From the NCBI GenBank assembly GCA_948470475.1, contig OX419335.1, forward strand, positions 14,814,740-14,878,739: a stretch of 64,000 bases of DNA. The letters run 5' to 3'. The stretch is from Galaxea fascicularis (lineage: Eukaryota; Cnidaria; Anthozoa; Scleractinia; Euphylliidae). This document shows, piece by piece, positions 1 to 11,076 of this stretch. Within the stretch, counting starts at the first letter, position 1, and each line of letters begins with the position of its first letter. The notes beneath the pieces were generated by a model, which did not search any database, was not told the origin of the DNA, and saw only the letters and a program-made list of their open reading frames with translations. Both the position numbers and the translations under genes were made by a program.

Positions 1-267
1 GAACGTCTGTATTTGCTCATTTGTTTTTTTCACGAGTAGTAAAGCCAAATTTATCAAGAGTTGGTTGGTGCGACATCTTGTTCCCGGCATCAGAGCAAGC
101 CGTACAAGCATGTAACAAGCAACTTGATAACAATCATTTTCATCCCCAGAGCCCTTTTTACCTCTCTTAGCCGGCGGGGCTATGGCGACGAGAATGAGGA
201 AACAATGTACTTTGATCGGTTTCCCCATCAAGTTCGTATTGATTTATTGAAATACTATACCATGTAA
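1..267. other. Unassigned left edge with fossil retroelement leader motif
   Basis: No recognisable gene is visible. The 13-mer GGCGACGAGAATG at 184-196 is identical to the primer-binding/leader motif at 411-423, just inside the 5' LTR of the downstream gypsy element. This suggests the remnant of another related retroelement leader, into or beside which the intact-ended element inserted. The open frame at 61-267 has no family resemblance that I can see. Confidence 0.35.
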
Positions 268-272
268 CTTAA

Positions 273-407
273 TGTAGTGTTTGCCATATTCGGATTGTCC
301 ATAAATGGGTATGACCATGTGCTTTTGACGAAGGGGAGAAGCCCACCATGTGCTGAATTAAATGTATAGTTGTTATGTTAGTCATTCGTCGTTCCTTCGA
401 CACTACA
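273..407 (+). repeat. 5' LTR (135 bp)
   Basis: The LTR begins TGTAGTG and ends CACTACA, so its ends are inverted. It matches the sequence at 10938-11071 over its whole length with scattered substitutions. At 135 bp it is very short for a gypsy element. The last base of the 3' copy is G instead of A. Confidence 0.88.
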
Positions 408-408
408 T

Positions 409-424
409 TTGGCGACGAGAATGG
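409..424 (+). promoter_or_regulatory. tRNA primer-binding site and gag start
   Basis: A motif reading TGGCGACGAGAATGG starts two bases after the 5' LTR, the position of the minus-strand primer-binding site. Its ATG at 421 opens a gag frame (MAVTLSGL...), so primer site and start codon overlap. Which tRNA primes was not determined. Confidence 0.6.
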
Positions 425-1690
425 CGGTCACCTTGAGCGGTTTACCAGGCCCGTAGCTGGGGTATTTCAAGGGGGGTTCTTCTCCATTTGTCTGACGAAA
501 AACGTTTAGCGTAGGGTGGGGGTAGGAAAGAATAAGCGCTTTTAATCAAACGTCAGTATGGATCGCTCTAGTATTGCAAGTCCCTTAATTTCCTACTATA
601 CAAAAAGCTAGTACATTATTGGTATAACACTAACAGTCCGTATCACAACAAGGGGCCACAGTAACATTAAGTGTTACAGCAAATTTGATAGCTCTACCAT
701 TCGCGGATGCATGGTAGCAAATAGCTCCACCACGTCTTCAAGGTCTATTTGTATGTCGTAATGAATATGCATAAGTGCAAGTGACGCTAATCTGTTCTCG
801 CTCATCGTGCATCGCGTATTGGTGTTTAACCATCATTCGTCTAGTCATTGTTGTACATGCCGGGAAAACCCGTTCTGACACTAGCCAATCACAAGCGACT
901 CAGGTTCCCACGCCTTACCACACATGAGAGAGAAGGCCGAAAATATGTCACTACTTAACTTTGTACAAACCCCGACGGAAAAGACGTATTCAACTCTTTT
1001 TACTTAATACTAGCTGCTGGGAAATGTTAAAAATGTTAGCTGAACATTTCAAATAAGTAAATCTAAAAAAAAAAACATTGCCAGCCACACGGTTTTCTGA
1101 AATGAAATTCATTCACAAATAGGCTGAAGAACTAAAAAGTAAATCATTAGCAACATTCAAATGGTTTGCCAATGTCGATGGCTCCCAAAACCGAAAACAT
1201 AACAGTGAAAACAACAAATACTTTATTTTGAATAGGCTAGCGCAAGCTCAATCCTGACAATCCTGACAATCCAAGAGTCGGCGCTCGGTTAAGTCGGCAA
1301 CAGCAAGAAAAAAAAACATCTTGGGCCTCAAAGGGGGTTCGTTCGAACCCCTCGAGCCTCCCCTCCTATGGGCCTGTTTACCTTGTATTGCTCCATTCGA
1401 CTGCGTCGGCGAACCAGCCACGTTAGCTCAGCGCTGGACGAAATGGATAGCTGACTTCAAGTTGTATGTCGCTGTATAGGGAGTGGAAGACAAGCTGCAA
1501 AAGCGAGCATTACTGTTGCATATCGCATGTTCAGGAGAGAGGGAAATTTTCAAAATCTATCCCGTGGATGCTCGAGATGACAAAGATTTTGAGAAAGCAG
1601 TTACGTGTTTGACAAATCATTTCAAGTTCAAGAAGAATATACCTTTAGCCCGACAAAGGTTAATCGCTACAACTTCATTACGCGCCTGAA
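421..1690 (+). pseudogene. gypsy gag, interrupted by a DNA element
   Basis: The frame runs from ATG 421 to 446, stops at a 929-bp insertion, and resumes at 1376. Removing the insertion and one 7-bp duplicate gives a continuous gag frame across the junction. Downstream, the segment around 1400-1690 resembles gag N-terminal regions (AQRWTKWIADFKLYV, then LQKRALLLHIACSG). A stop at about 1478 and frameshifts near 1680 make it non-functional. Confidence 0.7.
447..1375. mobile_element. Non-autonomous DNA transposon in gag, 7-bp TSD
   Basis: Termini are inverted (AGGCCCGTAG at the left, CTATGGGCCT at the right) and the element is flanked by a perfect GTTTACC duplication (440-446, 1376-1382). No transposase frame is visible in its 929 bp. 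The gag reading frame is restored across the site when it is removed, which fixes both boundaries. The superfamily is uncertain: CAGGCCC-like ends suggest hAT, but the duplication is 7 bp rather than 8. Confidence 0.75.
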
Positions 1691-1705
1691 AACTTTAGCC
1701 GAGCA

Positions 1706-2211
1706 TTGCGACTACGGCAACGAAGAAGACAACCAGGTCAGAGATTTACGAATAAAGAATTGAAGAGAAAACTTTACCGTGAAGAAAGCCTTACCCTTGC
1801 GAAATTGCTGGACATCGTAAGCACAGGAAATGCGGAAAACAATGGCATATGGAGGTTTGTTGCCATACTAAACAAGAAAAGCAATCTACAGGAAGAAGCG
1901 AAAGGAGAAATTTGGATCGACCGGCGGGAAAACGACAAGGAGTGAGGAATATCAGTGACCAGCCGCCACACAACGGAGATGACGATAATGGCTACTATGT
2001 TTTCAGCGCCACACATGGTGAGTCAAATACCTTAAGCATAATTATTGAAGAACAGCATGTCAGTGTCATAATAGACTCTGGTGCGACTTGCAATATTATG
2101 CCTGAAGAAATTTTCAATCTTGTGTCGAATGGAAAAGTTGAGTTGTCAAAAACTGACAGGAAGATTTATGCTTATGCATCCCAGCAACCCTTGAAGCTTT
2201 CAGGAAAATGA
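1706..2211 (+). pseudogene. gypsy gag C-terminus and aspartic protease remnant
   Basis: The frame ending at 2211 contains VIIDSGATCNIM (about 2068-2100), where DSGA is the catalytic motif of a retroviral-type aspartic protease. The part before it is basic and corresponds to the gag-protease linker. The frame closes just after the protease and the following 190 bases are in other frames. The domain is recognisable but no longer joined to the polymerase. Confidence 0.7.
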
Positions 2212-2427
2212 ATGTTGGCACCTTGTTAGGTCGTCGCACATCTGAAGAGTTACGCATCTTGAAGATTGGCATGTTCACTCGTTATTGTGGGTCGGAATGT
2301 CCCGATGATAAGAAAGCATCCCTAAAGGCCAAGTACCCACAAGTGTTAACAGGGCTTGGAAAACTGAAAATTTTCCAATTAAAGCTACATGATATGCTAG
2401 TTGCTTGGCAACGGGCGGAAGGACAAC

Positions 2428-2638
2428 TGAAAAGAAATCAGAGTCCCAGGCAGGAATCGAACCTACAACCTCCGTAACACCGGTCGGATGCTCTAACCAC
2501 TGAGCTACAGGAACCCTTGGTGAGCTAGGTTGTTTTATCTAGGTTCTTATACAAAGTGTCCCAGTGTGGTCTGCGGGCTCGACAATGTAAATGTGATTGA
2601 GAAATGATAATGATTATTAATGATGGTAATGGTGTAAT
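2428..2638 (-). repeat. tRNA-derived SINE-like insertion
   Basis: Read on the minus strand, 2515-2439 folds roughly like a tRNA: a D arm with GCTC/GAGC, an anticodon-arm-like region and a T arm with GGTTCGATTCC (B box). The acceptor stem is imperfect and the anticodon loop is not canonical, so a SINE head or tRNA pseudogene is more likely than a working tRNA. It lies where the gypsy protease-to-RT linker should be, between sequence coding LKLH (to about 2391) and the RT start at 2639. Confidence 0.5.
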
Positions 2639-3185
2639 ATGCCCGTGAGAATGAGAATTAGTAGAAGAGAGAAGGTAGTTGAAAAGTTGGAGGAACTTGA
2701 ACAGCTTGATGTGATTGAGAAAATTAATGGGCCAACAAGTTGGATTAACTACCTGGTTGCTGTTGAGAAATCAAATGGTGATGTACGCATCTGCTTGGAT
2801 ATGCGGCAAGCTAACCAAGCTATACTTAGAGAAAAGCACCCCGTACCAACCATTGAGGAGACTCTTCAGCAAATTTCTGGTGCAAAACTGTTTTCCAAAT
2901 TATATTTGAATATGGCATTCCACCAAATTGAACTTGCTCCAGAATCCCGAGACATCACCTTCGCAGGACCCAATGGCCTGTACCGCTACAAAAGTCTCTT
3001 GTTTGGTGTAAACATGGCGACCGAGAAATTACAGCACATCATCTGGCAAATCCTCAGACTGTCCAGGTGCCTATAACATTCATGATGATATACGAGTAGT
3101 AGGCGCCACAGAAGAAGAGCATGACGAGAGGCTGGACCAAGAGATGAAAAAACTAGAAGAGAATGGGTTGACTTCAAATTACCAT
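2639..3185 (+). pseudogene. gypsy reverse transcriptase remnant
   Basis: The frame shows the gypsy RT pattern: LDVIEKINGPTSW, VRICLDMRQANQAI, then FSKLYLNMAFHQIEL and GLYRYKSLLFGVNMA. The catalytic Asp of the first active-site motif (normally LD before LN) is replaced by Tyr, codon 2903-2905. After a frameshift near 3060 the second motif survives as IHDDI (about 3078-3092). The enzyme is inactive on both counts. Confidence 0.82.
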
Positions 3186-3479
3186 TAAGTGCCAAATTGG
3201 TGTAACCTCAAGGGAGTACCTTGGAAACACGTTGCCCAAACAGAGCTTGCAGGTGTCCAGTGACAAAGTTGCAGCCATCTTGCAAGCTCCAAGACCAAAA
3301 AGATCAGTCGGAATTGAGGAGTTTCCTTGGCTTTGGCGCAGTATTGCTCAAGGTTCATCCCAAGTTTAGCAATCATTGCAAGTCCACTCTGGGACCTAAC
3401 TAAATCAAGTATCCATTGGAAATGGGGCCCTGAAGAGGGAGATACATTTCAGGAGGTGAAGAATCGTTTGCACAGGCGC

Positions 3480-3990
3480 CAGTGATGGCAGTCTACAGGC
3501 AAGGGGCTGAAACCCGTATAACCACGGATGCATCGCCAATTGGTATAGGAGCCGTGTTAGAACAGAAGCAATGAGATGGCCAGTAACGACCTGTACACTA
3601 TGCTAGTCGAAAGCCGAGTCCGGTGGAAAAGAGATATTCCCAGTTCGAGAGGGAAGCCTTGGCAGTTAAGTGGGGCTGTGAGAAATTTCACTTACATCTC
3701 TGTGGAACAGAGTTTGAAATCATGACTGACCATAAGCCACTTGTTGCTGTCCTTAGTCCTTAGTCCAAGCTACCCTCCGCAAGAGTAGAGAGATGGATGT
3801 TGCACGTGTAGCAGTAACTCACATTCCCGGGAAAGAAAATGCTGCTGACGCACTGAGTAGGCTACCAATAGCCGACACACTCAAAGAGCCTGTCAAGAAA
3901 ACAGAGGAATATGCACGCACCGTTGTTGCTGATACCATACCAGCAGCATTGTTACCTCGACAAGTTGAAAGAGAGTTGGAACAAGACTAA
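3480..3990 (+). pseudogene. gypsy RNase H remnant
   Basis: Pieces in shifting frames read TTDASPIGIGAV (about 3520), SQFEREALAVKWG (about 3640) and MTDHKPLV (about 3722). These carry the D, E and D of Ty3-type RNase H. The frame ending at 3990 continues with HIPGKENAADALSR, the usual RNase H to integrase linker. Two internal stops are present. Confidence 0.75.
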
Positions 3991-4007
3991 CGCTGGTTCG
4001 TGAAGCC

Positions 4008-5299
4008 ATGTCGATCGGTGATTGGTCCAAACTCCAAGGAACCATCTACAAGGCTGTTAAAGATGAACTTTGGACAATGGGACAACGGAACATGAGAGGA
4101 AGCAGAGTAATCATGCCCGAAAAGTTATGGGACCAAACAATTAGACTTGCAAGGGCATCTAGGCATGGTGCGAACAAAGTCTTGTTTGAAAGAAAAGGTG
4201 TGGTGGTCAGACATCGACAAACAAGTCGAGAGGTTTGTGCGAAGCTGTCATCCTTGCCAGTTAGTTGGACCCAGGCCAAAGCCGGAGCCAATCAGATCAA
4301 CACCATTACCTTAAGGTCCCTGGTCTGAAATTGCAGTTGATCTACTTGAAATTCCTAACAAAGGACACTTGCTTGTGGTAGTCGATTACTACTCTAAATG
4401 GCCTGAAGTAGCTTTTCTCAGCAAGACGAATGCAGAAAATCTAATCAAGTGTATGGAGAGTATGTTTCATACGTATGGTCTACCAGAAACCCTCCGAAGT
4501 GACAATGGCCCACCATTTGCTTAAAAAGAATTTGAAGGATTCCTTGAGCACTTAGCTATTGATCACAAGCAGGGCATCCCTTATTGGCCTCAAAGTGATG
4601 GTGAGGTAGAGAGACTGAACAGAACTCTCCTAAAGGCAGTCACGATATCAGAGTTGCAGGACAAAGAATGGAAGAGGGAGATGCAAGCTTTTCTGTTCCA
4701 GTAACACTCCTCATACAGTCACCTCCCTCTCCCCAACCGAATTGTTAACGGGAAGAAAGTTAAGGGTTAAGTTACTCCATGCTAAAAGACCTCAAGATCA
4801 CGCTACTGAAGCAGAATGGCAAGTCCTTCCCAGAGAAAGATATGCATGTACAAAGCTGAGAGAGAAAGAGTATGCTGATTCAAACAGGCATGCAGCCACG
4901 AGTGACATAAAAGAGGGAGATGGAGTCCTACTCCGTCAAAACCGAGAAAACAAGCTGTCACCAACATTCGAGCCTGACCAATACCGAGTCGTAGAGAAAA
5001 ACGGCAGTGGAGTTATTATTGAGAGCTCCACCGGTCAGAGCAAGATGAGGAATGTGGATCACTTAAAAAGGTTCGTGGGGAGGGAGACCGAAAGCCAGAC
5101 ACCCGTGACAGATGTCCCTACTCATTCAGAAAGCAGAGTCCCAAGAATCATGTGCGGTTGGAAGCTCACAGAAATCCTGTGGACCCTTAGCCCAAACCCA
5201 GAATCAGTTCAGAAAGAAGTACAGAATCGTCCAGTTAGAATCAGACAAACTCCAAAGTGGATGAAGGACTATATTTGTGTAATTCAAGTTTGTTTTTAA
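4008..5299 (+). pseudogene. gypsy integrase remnant
   Basis: The catalytic core is visible around 4320-4700 as IAVDLLEI (D), LRSDNGPPF (D) and SDGEVERLNR (E), that is, a complete DDE triad split over frames, with a stop right after NGPPFA. The last open frame (4742-5299) is the integrase C-terminal region, ending near PKWMKDY. LINE sequence begins immediately after it. Confidence 0.78.
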
Positions 5300-5824
5300 A
5301 GATGGTAAGATAGTTGATTTTGTTTTAATTATTTGTAATACCTGTGGTCCTATGCTTACTAAGTACCCGTGTACAGTATGCAAATTTAATGTTCATAACA
5401 ATCACAAAGCCATCTTATGTGACATTTGTCTAAATTGGACTGACTCACCTGAAGTGTGCTTCTTTCGCTAATGATGAATACATTTTCCTGGATAATACTA
5501 ATGATACCTGGTTCTGCTCAGCTTGTCTTGCAACTATATTTCCATTCAATCATTTCGAAGACGATACTGAATTCTTTTTTGCTTTGTTTGACTTTGAATT
5601 TGAAGGGATTTTTGATCCTGAATTGCTTAAGCAAAAAAATTTTCAATCCCTTTCTTGACGATCTGCAGTCTTCTCATTTGCTAATGAACTTCAACCTTGA
5701 TCCTGACACCAATTTTTTCACTGCAAATTCACAACTGCTTTCCAACTGTACCTACCTAACTTCTACAGAATTTAACAAAATTACTTTTCCTTCTGATACA
5801 TTTTCTGCTTTTCATGTCAATATC

Positions 5825-6029
5825 AGGGGCGGATCCAGGAATTTCTGAAAGGGGGGGTTGTACACTACCGAAGTAGCCTTGAACACCAGTGGTGTGGAAG
5901 GCGAGTAAAAACTTCGTAAAAACAATTTTATTCTATTATTATTTTACGAACAATCAAGCAAAATAACAAAAAAAAATTCTCAAAGGGGGGGTTGCAACCC
6001 CCTCAACCCCTCCCCTGGATCCGCCTCTG
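5825..6029. mobile_element. 205-bp MITE with GGATCC-containing TIRs
   Basis: The ends are AGGGGCGGATCC and its inverse. The internal region has runs of G near the left and C near the right. AATATC is duplicated on both sides (5819-5824, 6030-6035). Removing the element rejoins the endonuclease codons for HVNIRSLP. Confidence 0.72.
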
Positions 6030-6130
6030 AATATCCGTAGCCTCCCAAAACACTTTGATAACTTGTCTGAATATCTTCTCTCATTAAATATGCAGTTCCC
6101 TGTGGTAGCTGTCTCTGAAACGTGGTTAAA

Positions 6131-6491
6131 GAGGGTACGTCCCCAATACGACTTTGCAAAATGCATTCACGTAAAAATATAGAGATTGTTCATGCGTCAC
6201 GGATAATTCCTAAAATTCGTTCACGTTAACGCAAAAATCAAATATGGACAATCACGAATCACGAATACATAAATAAACCTAAATCACGTTTCACGAGAAA
6301 AAATAGTTCCAATCACGTTTCACGAAAAAAGTATGGGGGACTGTAGTGTTCCCGAGAGTAATAAAGTATCCAAACAAACAGATTTAACTCAACCAATTTC
6401 ATTGCCAACGTAACATGGCCGCCGCTATCAAAAGCACATGGTTTTTCCTATCCCAACATACCTAGCGGCCTAATACATTACAGGGACCTTC
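6131..6491. mobile_element. 361-bp DNA element with GTTAAA duplication
   Basis: GTTAAA lies at 6125-6130 and 6492-6497. Termini are weakly inverted (GAGGGTACGTCCC against GAAGGTCCCTG). The inside holds repeated TCACGTTTCACGA motifs and no frame. It splits the LINE endonuclease after SETWLK. Confidence 0.6.
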
Positions 6492-6957
6492 GTTAAACAG
6501 GTCAAATGCTGATCTTTTCAACATTCTTGGCTACCTTTTTATTTCTAATTTTAGAGAACATAAATCAGGTGGAGGAGTTGGTCTGTATATCCAGACTGGT
6601 TTGAAGTATAAACTTAGAACTGATCTTCTATCTCCTGACAATTCATTGTATGAATCAATTTTTGTGGAAATTGTACAATCTAATGGTAAAAATGTTATTA
6701 TTGGTTGCCTTTATAGACCCCCTGATGCTTCAGTTGGTGACTTAAATAAATCCCTTGGAGGTGTATTATCAACCATTAGTTTTGAGAATAAATTATCATA
6801 TCTCATGAGTGATTTTAATATTAACCTCCTTAACTCTGATTCCCATCAACCCACTAATGAGTTCATCAATCTTATGACATCTAATTGCCTCTTTCCCTTA
6901 ATCTCTAAACCTACCCGTATAACCTCCTCATCTGCAACTTTGATTGATAACATATAT

Positions 6958-7660
6958 CAGGGTCCGAAATTAACTTTTTTCTAAGGGAGCCAATTGGCGA
7001 CTAACCTAAAAATTTTGGTCGCCAAAGACAAGTGTTAGTTTTTTTGGTTTGGTTGTATTAATTTTTCGTGTTCCTCCAATAGTTTTAATTTACGTCAATT
7101 TATAGTAAAAGCACAAAATTTAAACTTTCTTTCACTATAATTAAACAAAATGTTTCCATTTAACACAATATTATTACATACAGCTATTAAAGGAGAGACT
7201 CACAACAGCCGTGTAACGATAACATAGTCCTACATCTCAATGAGCGTGTTTGTCAACGTTCATGCGAAGGCTTCGGATTTCTTTTTCTTATTATTTCCAT
7301 TTAGGTAAAGTGTTAAAAGATTAATTAAGTGCGCGTGTTTCGGCTGACGCTTTATTCATCACGACTCGTTACGATTTTCGCCACGTCACGTTTTCGCCCG
7401 CGATATCAGAATTGCGAGAAGCCGTTGAAACAATACGGCGCCGGGTAATTATGGCGATCGTAAAATCGTCGCTTTGTTTTACTACAATTCTCCACGGCAG
7501 CTATATGTTTTCTTTTAAAAAAAGCTCATTTACCTTGGAATTCCAAATGCCGAGGGGACAAAAGGTTAGTCGCCTCCTGGCGACCAGTTCTAAATTTCTG
7601 GTCGCCAACGCTCAATTTTTGGTCGCATTGGCCACCAGTCAGTCGCAATGTCGGACCCTG
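6958..7660. mobile_element. hAT-like non-autonomous element
   Basis: The ends are CAGGGTCCGA at the left and TCGGACCCTG at the right, typical of hAT CAGGG-type termini. Subterminal repeats read GGTCGCCA. The flanking TA-rich sequence (ACATATAT / TATATACA) is an eroded target duplication. It interrupts the LINE between DNIY and NNLEL. Confidence 0.65.
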
Positions 7661-7801
7661 TATATACAAACAATCTTGAACTTAGCATGCATAGTGGTAT
7701 TTTCTATATTGATTTATCCGATCATGTTCCACTTTTTCAAGTCACTAACTTGAAATTATCTATTGAGTCACCACACCAAAATAAACTCACACGTCTTACA
7801 G

Positions 7802-8267
7802 GCATGTTGGCCACCTTGTGACAATATTTAGGGGGGAAATTAGGGATTTTTTCCCTGAGAAGTAGGGATTTTTAGGGATAAATGGTTAAAACGTAGGGCT
7901 ATTTTAGGGCTTTTATTTAGGAAAGAATGAAGAATTCAACTTACCTTATCCAAACAGAAAGATACTTACTCAAATGAAATACTGGTTTATAGCAGTTAAT
8001 GACTTAGACAGGAAAGGGATCATGCACATCGCGTCTTGAAAATGCTTAGCATGGATCCTCCCATGCTTCATAATTCCACACCGGACAACCCCAGCACAGA
8101 GAAACTTACAGTTTCACCAAGTAGAGCCCACGCCAAGCATTTTCAATGACATCAGTCGCGCTCAACCATCATAGAAAGGAAAAAAGTAGAAAAAAGCTGA
8201 AAAAGTAGGGTTTTTTAGGGCAAGTGAAAATATTTAGGGATTTTTAGGAATTTTAGGGCCACCAACA
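7802..8267. mobile_element. TIR element rich in TAGGGATTTTTAGGG repeats
   Basis: The termini pair as CATGTTGGCCACC against GGCCACCAACATG. Near both ends there are many copies of TAGGGATTTTTAGGG-like motifs. The element lies inside the LINE linker between endonuclease and RT. Target duplication is not clear. Confidence 0.55.
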
Positions 8268-8934
8268 TGTCTGGTGTTATTAACCCTGCAACAATGTCAG
8301 TATTTAGGTCCAAACTGGAAGATACTGATTGGTCTCCCGTCTGTTATGCTAATTCGGTTAACGAGTCCTATGACACATTCTCAAACCTTCTTACTGCTGC
8401 ATATCGGAAGTCATTTCTTCTTTAAACCTGCAGGCTCTGAATCCTGACGCCCCTCAAAACCTTGGTTTTCTCAAGGTCTTTTTGTCTCTTGTAAAAGGAA
8501 GAATGTTCTTTACAAACAATTCCGGTTAAATCCTACTACACTCAACCAATTAAGATACAACAAATATCATAACAAATACAATTTTCTCATTAAACTTGCT
8601 AGAAAAAAACATATTTTCGTGACAAACTGCTCTCTGTTAGCTTGGACTTGAGGAAGACATCAGGACAGTTATTATACAAATTATCTCTAAAAAGAAACCT
8701 GACTTACATTTTAGTCATATGAAAGACAACACTGGTACATACTTAGATCTAACTCAAATAGCTACACAGTTTAATAATTTTTTTTGCTAATATAGGTCCT
8801 TCTTTGGCGAATAAGATTCCACTCTCTTAGTCTTCCCAAAGAGACTTTATGATTGGCCATCACATAAATTGTTTTTACATTACCCCAACCTCCCCAACGG
8901 AGGTTGCTAATATAGTTTATTCTTTAAAAAATAG

Positions 8935-9617
8935 TACGTGTGCGGGTTTTGATGGCCTTTGTATCTCCCCTGTAAAAGAGACCATTGATATGTGACTTGT
9001 TATTCTCCTATGGTGTCTTCCCCACACAGCTCAAGACAGCAAAGATCCTCCCTATCTTCAAATGTGATGACTCTTCTTTGCTTTCTAACTATAGGCCCAT
9101 TTCCATTCTTCCCTGTCTTTCTAAGGTTTTTGAGAAACTCTTTTACATTAGACTGTTTGGTTTTCTTGAAAAATGTGACATCCTTAATCGCTTTCAATAT
9201 GGCTTCAGACCACGTCACTCTACTACTATGGCTGTTCTTGAATTTGTTAACAATGTTTATGAAGGTTTTGAAAATAATGAATGCACTGTTGGAATTTTCT
9301 TAGACCTTAAGAAGGAATTTGATACGGTCAACCATCAGATCCTTATTGATAAATTAAACTTTTATGGTATCCGTGGTACTCCTCTGGCCTGGCTTACTAG
9401 TTATTTGACTGATAGGCAGCAATATGTTATGGTCAGTGGTCATGTGTCTCCCAATAAAACAGTCAGTATGGGGGCCCTCAAGGTTCAATCCTTGGCCGTC
9501 TCTTTTTCCTCTTATACATTAATGATCTTTTCCATTCTTCTAATTATCTCTCGTTTATTCTCTTTGCAGACGACACTAATGTTTTTTTTCGTCTTAAAGA
9601 CTTGGCTACTTAAGTAA
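8935..9617 (+). pseudogene. LINE reverse transcriptase
   Basis: Residues include LKTAKILPIFK, SNYRPISILPCLSKVFEK, RFQYGFRPRHSTTMA, FLDLKKEFDTVNH and SYLTDRQQYV, all standard non-LTR RT blocks. Catalytic FADD is present at 9563-9574 (LFADDTNVFF) but in a different frame from the block before it. FLDL followed by KKEFD shows Lys where Ser or Ala is usual. The enzyme is inactive. Confidence 0.85.
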
Positions 9618-10012
9618 ACATTGTTAATCAAGAGCTTTCTCATGTCTCTTCCTGGTTTAATGCAAACAAACTTACTATCTATACTACTACTATACTATCT
9701 ATTAATAAAATAATTACTGAATTGACTAGGCCGCTCACTTGCAGCACCATTTATGCAAACATATTGTCAGTATGTACAAGGTGGCCTCAACTAAAAGCCT
9801 GGTGGTTTCTAGAGGTCACCTTGCCACACATTCTACTTTTTTTTAACCTGTAAATATATTAAGAAAAAAGGCAAAATAAACAAATAAGTAAAAGTAATAA
9901 TAATCCACCCCGACAAGTCCAAATTTATTATCTTCCATCCACGGCGTAAACGGATTGATCTCTCCGAAGTTAACATATATGTAAATAACACTCCGGTAAC
10001 TCGGGTGGAGAA

Positions 10013-10592
10013 ATGCACGTTTCTTGGAATCATTATTCATGGAAACATCATATTACTACTGTCTGTGATAAGGTTGCTAAGGTTATAGGAATCTTACATA
10101 AGTCAAGACGATATCTACCCTCGGATACCCTAAAAACTTTGTATAATTCCCTTTTCTTACCATACATTAATTATTGCAATTTGATTTGGGATCCACTTTG
10201 CCTCTTACCTCGAACTACTTTATATACTACAAAAGAAAGTCATTCGTATTACATTTTCTCCTCCACGAACACATTCTAAACCTCTCTTTTCCAAGCTCAA
10301 TATTCTTTCGCTCCACTTGCTCTATAAATTCCACGTCTCTTGTTTTGTTTTCTCATATTTCAATCGCCTTGTGCCTGCCTCCCTTTCTTCGCTTCTACAT
10401 CTTAATCGTGAGTTTCATGATGATTTAACTTGCTCTCGTCTTAACCTACACAAATTCTCGCGTAGGTATCAATTTGCTATTTGCTCCCAAGCCCCAACTA
10501 TTTGGAATGATATCCCTCTCACTTTGCGCAACAGTCTTGCCATTAGCAACTTCAAAAAGAAGCTTAAATCGTACTTCTTAAGCCTGAATTAA
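10013..10592 (+). pseudogene. LINE RT C-terminal region
   Basis: In two frames it reads CDKVAKVIGILHKSRRYLP, LYNSLFLPYINYC, then APTIWNDIPLTLRNS and FKKKLKSYFL. This is the usual LINE thumb and C-terminal tail. A frameshift lies near 10220-10320. Confidence 0.8.
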
Positions 10593-10937
10593 ATCTTTGA
10601 GCTACCATTAGTGAATATTATTCTGAACTTCTGACATACCTGGATTATTGTCATTAGCTTTGCATTTCTATTGGTCTACAAGTAGCTATCTTCTTTATTT
10701 AAGTTTATTACCTAGCTTAGTCTACTGTTCTTTGTAAAATAGTCTTTGTCTTTGGCCAAACTTCCGGTTTCACTTTGTATGGCATGAAAAAACAATAAAG
10801 ACAAAAAAAAACATTAAAAAAAAAATTGGCAGACCATCGTTTTACTGTTGTATCTTGAAAAGAGGAAACTCGCAGGAACATTCGAACATTTGATTTTTTT
10901 AATAGCTTTTGGATTTCTTTAATTAGTTGGGGAGGGA

Positions 10938-11071
10938 TGTAGTGTTTACCATACTTGGATTGTCCATATATAGGCAGGACCATGTGCTTTTGACTAAGGG
11001 GAGAAGCCCGCTGAGTAGAATTAAACGTATAGTTCGTTGTGTTAGTTATTCGTCGTTCCTTCGACACTACG
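10938..11071 (+). repeat. 3' LTR (134 bp)
   Basis: It matches the 5' LTR throughout, is preceded by the purine-rich GTTGGGGAGGGA polypurine tract, and is followed by CTTAA, the same five bases that precede the 5' LTR. Differences between the two LTRs show an old insertion. Confidence 0.88.
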
Positions 11072-11076
11072 CTTAA

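Larger units (their letters stand above)
5800..7800 (+). pseudogene. LINE endonuclease domain, split by three insertions
   Basis: Fragments in order: HVNI (before 5825), RSLPKHFDNL through AVSETWLK (6036-6130), HKSGGGVGLYIQ to TLIDNIY (about 6560-6960), then NNLELSMHSG...LSDHVPLF (about 7668-7740). SETWL, GGGVGLYI and SDHVPL are typical of the EEP-fold endonuclease of LINEs. Each gap coincides with a TIR element, so the domain was intact before those insertions. Confidence 0.75.
5300..10830 (+). mobile_element. Non-LTR retrotransposon (CR1/jockey-like LINE) nested in the gypsy element
   Basis: Order of parts: a cysteine-rich PHD-finger-like segment (about 5325-5460: CNTC, CTVC, CDIC spacing), an apurinic-type endonuclease (5800-7800), reverse transcriptase (about 8935-9617), an RT thumb/C-terminal region (10013-10592), and a 3' end with AATAAAG followed by A-runs (10793-10826). 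Gypsy sequence resumes after the A-rich tail. The LINE is interrupted by DNA elements at 5825, 6131, 6958 and 7802 and probably by another insertion around 9700-9900. Clade assignment to CR1/jockey-like rests on the RT motifs and is tentative. Confidence 0.8.
273..11071 (+). mobile_element. Ty3/gypsy-type LTR retrotransposon, decayed and heavily nested
   Basis: The two ends are near-identical short LTRs (273-407 and 10938-11071) flanked by the perfect 5-bp duplication CTTAA (268-272, 11072-11076). Inside, in order, are a primer-binding site, gag, aspartic protease, reverse transcriptase, RNase H and integrase (421-5299), then a polypurine tract (about 10926-10937). This domain order is diagnostic of Ty3/gypsy elements. 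Every coding domain is broken by stops or frameshifts. Foreign insertions sit in gag (447-1375), before the reverse transcriptase (about 2392-2639) and after integrase (a 5.5 kb LINE). Only about half of the 10.8 kb is original element. Confidence 0.88.

Noticed and set aside
2439..2515. Functional tRNA gene on the minus strand
   Set aside because: The B box and D arm are good, but the acceptor stem has a mismatch and the anticodon loop lacks the invariant T. Its place inside a dead retroelement also fits a SINE head better.
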